Positions 4,231 to 6,284 of a stretch of DNA of 6,284 nucleotides are shown here, in pieces (position 1 is the stretch's first letter; each line of letters opens with the position of its first letter). The position numbers were made by a program, and so were the translations under genes. The DNA comes from Candidatus Nealsonbacteria bacterium RBG_13_36_15 (GTDB lineage: Bacteria; Patescibacteriota; Minisyncoccia; Minisyncoccales; RBG-13-36-15). Below the pieces are notes generated by a model that worked only from the letters and a program-made list of their open reading frames with translations, did no database searches and was not told where the DNA came from. The stretch spans positions 1 to 6,284 of the forward strand of contig MHLV01000006.1 of NCBI GenBank assembly GCA_001819145.1, given 5' to 3'.

Positions 4231-4929
4231 ATGAATTTAGTGAAAGAATTTTCTCAACTTGAGAAAAAATTAAAAATCAAATTCAAAAATAAAGATCTTT
4301 TAACCCAGGCTTTCTGTCATAGGTCTTACTTGAATGAAAATCCTAAATTTCACCTGGAACATAACGAAAGACTAGAATTTTTGGGTGACGCCGTTTTAGA
4401 ATTAGTGATTACTGAATATTTGTATCAGAAATATCCCAAGAAACCAGAGGGGGATTTAACTAATTGGCGGGCAGCCTTAGTGAATTCCAAGATGTTGGCT
4501 AAAATTGCCCAAAAATTAGATTTTAACGGATTTCTTCTGCTTTCCCGGGGGGAAGCCAAAGAAACAGGTAAAGCCCGGCAATACATTTTAGCTAATACTA
4601 TGGAGGCCTTAATTGGCGCCCTTCATCTTGACCAAGGATACAAAGCTTGTGAGAAGCTCATTAAGGAACATTTTACCCCGGAACTCCCCCATATTATTGA
4701 AGCCGGTCTTTATAAAGATGCTAAATCCAAATTCCAGGAAGAAGCCCAGGAAAGAGCAGGAATTACTCCTACTTATCAGGTTTTAAAAGAATGGGGGCCA
4801 GACCATGCCAAAAATTTTATTATCGGCGTTTTTCTTAATAAAGAATTAGTTGCTGAAGGCGAAGGTTCTTCAAAGCAGGAAGCAGAAGAAGCCGCCGCCC
4901 AAAAAGCTTTAGAAACAAAAAAATGGTGA
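4231..4929 (+). CDS. rnc: Ribonuclease III (catalytic Asp replaced by Asn)
   Basis: Double-strand-specific RNase that processes rRNA precursors and mRNA, acting as a dimer. The 232-residue protein has the nuclease domain (about 5-150) and a dsRNA-binding domain (about 163-228). The signature NERLEFLGD spans residues 45-53, giving E46, E49 and D53. The second metal-binding segment, usually ADxxEALIG, reads ANTMEALIG (121-129): E125 is kept, but the Asp equivalent to E. coli D114 is N122. The dsRNA-binding domain includes the GEGSSKQEAEEAAAQKAL helix that ends the fold. It follows nusB and lies 1 bp before rpsP, a tight translational link. It is otherwise intact, so activity may persist with altered metal binding. 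Confidence 0.95.
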   Translation: MNLVKEFSQLEKKLKIKFKNKDLLTQAFCHRSYLNENPKFHLEHNERLEFLGDAVLELVITEYLYQKYPKKPEGDLTNWRAALVNSKMLAKIAQKLDFNGFLLLSRGEAKETGKARQYILANTMEALIGALHLDQGYKACEKLIKEHFTPELPHIIEAGLYKDAKSKFQEEAQERAGITPTYQVLKEWGPDHAKNFIIGVFLNKELVAEGEGSSKQEAEEAAAQKALETKKW

Positions 4930-4930
4930 A

Positions 4931-5503
4931 ATGCTTGTTATAAGACTCTTGCGAGTCGGTAAAAAAAATCAGCCAGTTTTCAGGATTGTGGTTACTGATA
5001 AAAAGAATCCGCCAAGGGGCGGCAGGTTTCTTGAAGTGGTCGGTTTTTATAATCCTGTAACCAAAGAAAAAAAATTAAAGGCAGAACGGATTAAATACTG
5101 GCTATCAGTTGGAGCTAAGCCTTCAGTTACAGTCCATAATCTTTTAGTTGCAGAAAAAATTATTGAAGAAAAGAAAATTCCTGCTCATAAAAGAAAAAAA
5201 GAGAAGGACGAGAAATCTATAAAAGAACCGGTAAAGGAAGCCCTGGCTAAAAAAGATGAAGCTGAAAGCCCCAAGAAAGAGGAAAAGCTGGAGGAAGCAA
5301 AACCAGAAAAACCCAAAAAAGAGGAGAAAAAAGCCGTCTCAAAAGAGGCGAGCCTCGCCCCTTCGGGGCGGGAAGAAAAACCGAAAAAAGAACCAGTAAA
5401 AGAAACCCCAGCCCAAAAATCCGGAGACGAGAGTCCTAAAGAAAAAGAGCCCTCAATTGAAGTTAAAGAAGGGGCTGAAAAATCAACCAAGGAAGGGGTT
5501 TGA
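4931..5503 (+). CDS. rpsP: Small-subunit ribosomal protein bS16 with long low-complexity tail
   Basis: Ribosomal protein of the 30S subunit. Residues 1-80 are a normal S16: MLVIRLLRVGKKNQPVFRIVV at the start, the GFYNP loop (38-42), and the RIKYWLSVGAKPS and VHNLL segments (53-72). Residues 85-190 form a tail of Lys, Glu, Pro, Ala and Ser with repeating KKE and EEK runs, probably disordered, which more than doubles the protein. A triloop hairpin at 5354-5372 is read in frame as part of this tail (around LAPSGREE). It starts 1 bp after the rnc stop and ends with TGA before a clear terminator. The trmD/rimM neighbours common in other bacteria are absent. Confidence 0.95.
   Translation: MLVIRLLRVGKKNQPVFRIVVTDKKNPPRGGRFLEVVGFYNPVTKEKKLKAERIKYWLSVGAKPSVTVHNLLVAEKIIEEKKIPAHKRKKEKDEKSIKEPVKEALAKKDEAESPKKEEKLEEAKPEKPKKEEKKAVSKEASLAPSGREEKPKKEPVKETPAQKSGDESPKEKEPSIEVKEGAEKSTKEGV
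5354..5372. repeat. GC-rich hairpin with TTC triloop inside rpsP
   Basis: CGCCCC (5356-5361) pairs with GGGGCG (5365-5370) around TTC, and outer bases 5354-5355/5371-5372 add a G-U and a C-G pair. Just upstream an overlapping palindrome GGCGAG/CTCGCC (5347-5359) echoes the arms of the hairpin at 6233-6257. The island is far richer in G+C than the surrounding A-rich tail and is translated in frame. Confidence 0.75.
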
Positions 5504-5530
5504 TACATTAAATATAAGCAAAATCTGCCT

Positions 5531-5562
5531 AATTTGTCACAAAGGTCTTGACAAATTTTTTT
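5531..5562 (+). terminator. Intrinsic terminator of the rpmF-rpsP operon
   Basis: AATTTGTCA (5531-5539) pairs perfectly with TGACAAATT (5549-5557) around a 9-nt loop, and seven T residues occupy 5556-5562. It is 27 bp after the rpsP stop. Its 3' arm also contains the -35 box of the next promoter. Confidence 0.75.
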
Positions 5563-5576
5563 ATATATGCTATAAT
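5548..5576 (+). promoter_or_regulatory. Perfect consensus sigma-70 promoter
   Basis: TTGACA (5548-5553), exactly 17 bases, then TATAAT (5571-5576): both hexamers and the spacing equal the consensus. Transcription should begin near 5582-5584. No other promoter in the window is as strong on paper. The -35 box overlaps the right arm of the operon terminator. Confidence 0.9.
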
Positions 5577-5592
5577 TGGAAATGAGGGAGAA

Positions 5593-5733
5593 ATGAAAGA
5601 GTTTACTCTTACATTTCGACCGAGCGAATAATTATGCCGCGCAAGCGGCAATAATGTAGATGTTAAGGAGGAGAGAGTAATAATCGTCAAGCCTTTTGGC
5701 GGTGAGCTCAAGGCCGAATCGCTTGGTGATTAA
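5593..5733 (+). pseudogene. Small reading frame split by an in-frame stop and hairpin
   Basis: From ATG 5593, two bases after GAGGGAG, the frame reads MKEFTLTFRPSE then TAA (5629-5631). The same frame continues open across the hairpin (LCRASGN) and then NVDVKEERVIIVKPFGGELK to TAA 5731-5733. The halves look like one small protein of about 38 residues interrupted by a 27-base insert carrying the hairpin. Alternatively the 3' half is translated separately: AAGGAGG (5665-5671) is 8 bases before ATA 5680, a rare start. No family is recognised. A purely non-coding RNA is the other reading. Confidence 0.35.
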
Positions 5734-5755
5734 TCATTGCTTTAACAATTGATTG

Positions 5756-5788
5756 GATAAAGCGCTCTCTTCTTGAGAGCGCTTTATC
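5756..5788. terminator. 14-bp perfect terminator hairpin
   Basis: GATAAAGCGCTCTC (5756-5769) pairs perfectly with 5775-5788 around TTCTT. The AAA/TTT edges lie inside the stem, as in bidirectional terminators, and the T-tract after it is poor (TTCTT at 5790-5794). It ends the short unit begun at about 5583. Confidence 0.65.
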
Positions 5789-5844
5789 ATTCTTGGAAAG
5801 AACTTTGATAAATAAATAAGGATTGTAAGATAGAAATGATAGTT

Positions 5845-5916
5845 GCCCTCTTAATTTTATAAAAAAGAGGGCCCTCCGAAACTTCTCTTGTCAAAAGAGA
5901 AGGGAAGTTTCGGAGG
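5845..5916. promoter_or_regulatory. Two back-to-back stem-loops in the leader of the 71-aa gene
   Basis: GCCCTCTT (5845-5852) pairs with AAGAGGGC (5865-5872), and CCTCCGAAACTTC (5873-5885) pairs with 5904-5916 around an inner 4-bp stem. They abut without a gap. The junction GAGGGCCCTC (5867-5876) is itself a 10-nt palindrome, so alternative pairing is possible, as in attenuators and riboswitches. No known riboswitch core is recognised. The rest of 5789-5953 shows no gene and no convincing promoter. Confidence 0.5.
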
Positions 5917-5940
5917 AAAGTAGCTAAACGAAGGAAGAAC

Positions 5941-5947
5941 AAGGAGG
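5941..5947 (+). promoter_or_regulatory. Ideal ribosome-binding site for GTG 5954
   Basis: AAGGAGG is a full Shine-Dalgarno match with 6 bases to the GTG start at 5954, which fixes that start. Most other genes in the window have no such site. Confidence 0.85.
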
Positions 5948-5953
5948 AACCTT

Positions 5954-6169
5954 GTGCGTTTCCTAGATCGCATTCGTTATCTGATGAAGCGAGAGAGGCT
6001 GGATGTGATGCTGAAGTTCTTGTTCGTTGCCTTAGTGGGCGGCGGCGGGACCACTATCGCGGACGGCTTTGGTCAAAGCGAAATCGCCACGGCCTTCGCG
6101 ATCATCTGCCTCATAGGGCTTGCTTTAATGGTGACCGTATTCCTCTGGTTGCCTAAGCAAGAAGGATAA
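5954..6169 (+). CDS. Small two-helix membrane protein, G+C-rich
   Basis: A 71-residue protein of unknown function, read from GTG with an ideal Shine-Dalgarno sequence 6 bases upstream. The N-terminus is short, basic and amphipathic (residues 2-17, many Arg). It is followed by a hydrophobic segment at about 19-35 ending in a GGGG run, and a second at about 46-65 before a short charged end. It should be an inner-membrane hairpin. Its base and codon use (CGT/CGC for Arg, AAG for Lys, many GCC, GGC, ATC and CTG-type codons) contrasts sharply with the AGA/AAA-rich genes upstream, which suggests recent acquisition or a different expression class. It is preceded by two stem-loops and followed by more hairpins. 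I recognise no family. Confidence 0.65.
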   Translation: MRFLDRIRYLMKRERLDVMLKFLFVALVGGGGTTIADGFGQSEIATAFAIICLIGLALMVTVFLWLPKQEG

Positions 6170-6195
6170 CGACCAGCCCGAAGTCCTGGGCATCG

Positions 6196-6217
6196 TGCCT
6201 CACCCTGAAGCGAGGCA
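6196..6217. terminator. Hairpin after the 71-aa gene, possible terminator
   Basis: TGCCTC (6196-6201) pairs with GAGGCA (6212-6217) around a 10-nt loop, 27 bases after the stop codon. No T-run follows, so termination is uncertain; it could be another RNA structure in this G+C-rich segment. Confidence 0.3.
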
Positions 6218-6232
6218 AGGTTTAGAAAAATA

Positions 6233-6257
6233 GGCGAGTCCGCGAAGCGGACTCGCC
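6233..6257. repeat. 11-bp perfect hairpin with GAA triloop
   Basis: GGCGAGTCCGC (6233-6243) pairs exactly with GCGGACTCGCC (6247-6257) around GAA, giving the same GCGAAGC tip as the hairpin at 36-72 but unrelated arms. No T-run follows. It lies in the last 60 bases, where no gene is seen. Confidence 0.85.
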
Positions 6258-6284
6258 ACCCACTCAGAGATCATTAAACTTTAG

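Larger units (their letters stand above)
5583..5788 (+). ncRNA. Short strongly transcribed unit, possible non-coding RNA
   Basis: The span between the perfect promoter and the hairpin terminator would yield a transcript of about 205 nt. It holds a hairpin GCCGC-GCAA-GCGGC (5636-5649) with a GNRA-type loop, other short pairings such as GCC-TTTT-GGC (5691-5700), and two Shine-Dalgarno-like runs, GAGGGAG (5584-5590) and AAGGAGG (5665-5671). I see no match to the conserved cores of tmRNA, signal-recognition-particle RNA, RNase P RNA or 6S RNA. It could be a structural or regulatory RNA, or the mRNA of the broken small gene at 5593-5733. The strength of the promoter means something is probably made here; which of the two remains open. 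Confidence 0.45.

Noticed and set aside
4172..4929. TGA recoding (genetic code 25, as in Gracilibacteria/SR1)
   Set aside because: nusB, rnc and rpsP all end sensibly at TGA with the next gene or terminator following, and no TGA is needed as Gly inside any gene.
5185..5508. Minus-strand frame of 107 codons opposite the rpsP tail
   Set aside because: Ser/Phe-rich shadow of the Lys/Glu-rich tail; no start signal or family motif.
5529..5711. Minus-strand frame of 60 codons across the strong promoter
   Set aside because: Runs through the terminator and promoter, no ribosome-binding site or motif.
5583..5788. Known RNA class (tmRNA, 6S, SRP RNA, RNase P RNA) for the short transcript
   Set aside because: None of the conserved cores, a tag-peptide frame or long paired 5'/3' ends can be seen.
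1..6284. CRISPR array or tRNA gene
   Set aside because: No regularly spaced repeats and no TTCGA-loop cloverleaf with acceptor pairing found on either strand by eye.

Overview
The window looks like AT-rich chromosomal DNA from an uncultivated bacterium, most likely of the Candidate Phyla Radiation (Patescibacteria, Parcubacteria-like). The lineage is an inference. It rests on tightly packed genes on one strand, A-rich leaders with almost no Shine-Dalgarno sequences, ribosomal proteins L32 and S16 carrying long Lys/Glu-rich tails, and small hairpins scattered inside and between genes. Three genes (nusB, rnc, rpsP) end in TGA directly before the next feature, so TGA appears to be a stop codon here. 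Every supported gene is on the + strand.

Bases 1-243 hold a long perfect hairpin and a complete 5S rRNA with its terminator. Bases 272-2499 form an oxygen-defence cassette that starts with a consensus-like promoter and ends at a weak terminator. Its genes are a PerR-type peroxide-sensing repressor, a small stand-alone protein with the glycyl-radical C-terminus of anaerobic ribonucleotide reductase (NrdD), a tiny zinc-ribbon protein, a ferritin-like protein of the encapsulated-ferritin type, nickel superoxide dismutase, and the peptidase expected to mature it. Together they would remove superoxide (NiSOD), handle iron or peroxide (ferritin-like), sense peroxide (PerR) and perhaps protect or repair the oxygen-sensitive NrdD. 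The combination is the most interesting biology in the window.

Bases 2510-5562 are housekeeping: rnhB (probably a leaderless mRNA), then rpmF-nusB-rnc-rpsP, with gaps of 1-56 bp between those four genes. Between rnhB and rpmF lies a decayed GIY-YIG nuclease remnant enclosed by a 14-bp inverted repeat whose right arm nearly touches the rpmF start. The block ends at a Rho-independent terminator after rpsP.

Bases 5531-6284 differ in character. A perfect TTGACA-17-TATAAT promoter, whose -35 box sits inside the terminator of the upstream operon, drives a transcript of about 200 nt ending in a 14-bp terminator hairpin. The transcript holds a short reading frame broken by a hairpin with an in-frame stop, or else is a non-coding RNA. 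It is followed by two back-to-back stem-loops, an ideal Shine-Dalgarno sequence and a 71-residue two-helix membrane protein that is much richer in G+C than its neighbours. Four hairpins across the window share a GAA (or TTC) triloop with unrelated arms; two of them are read in frame as protein.
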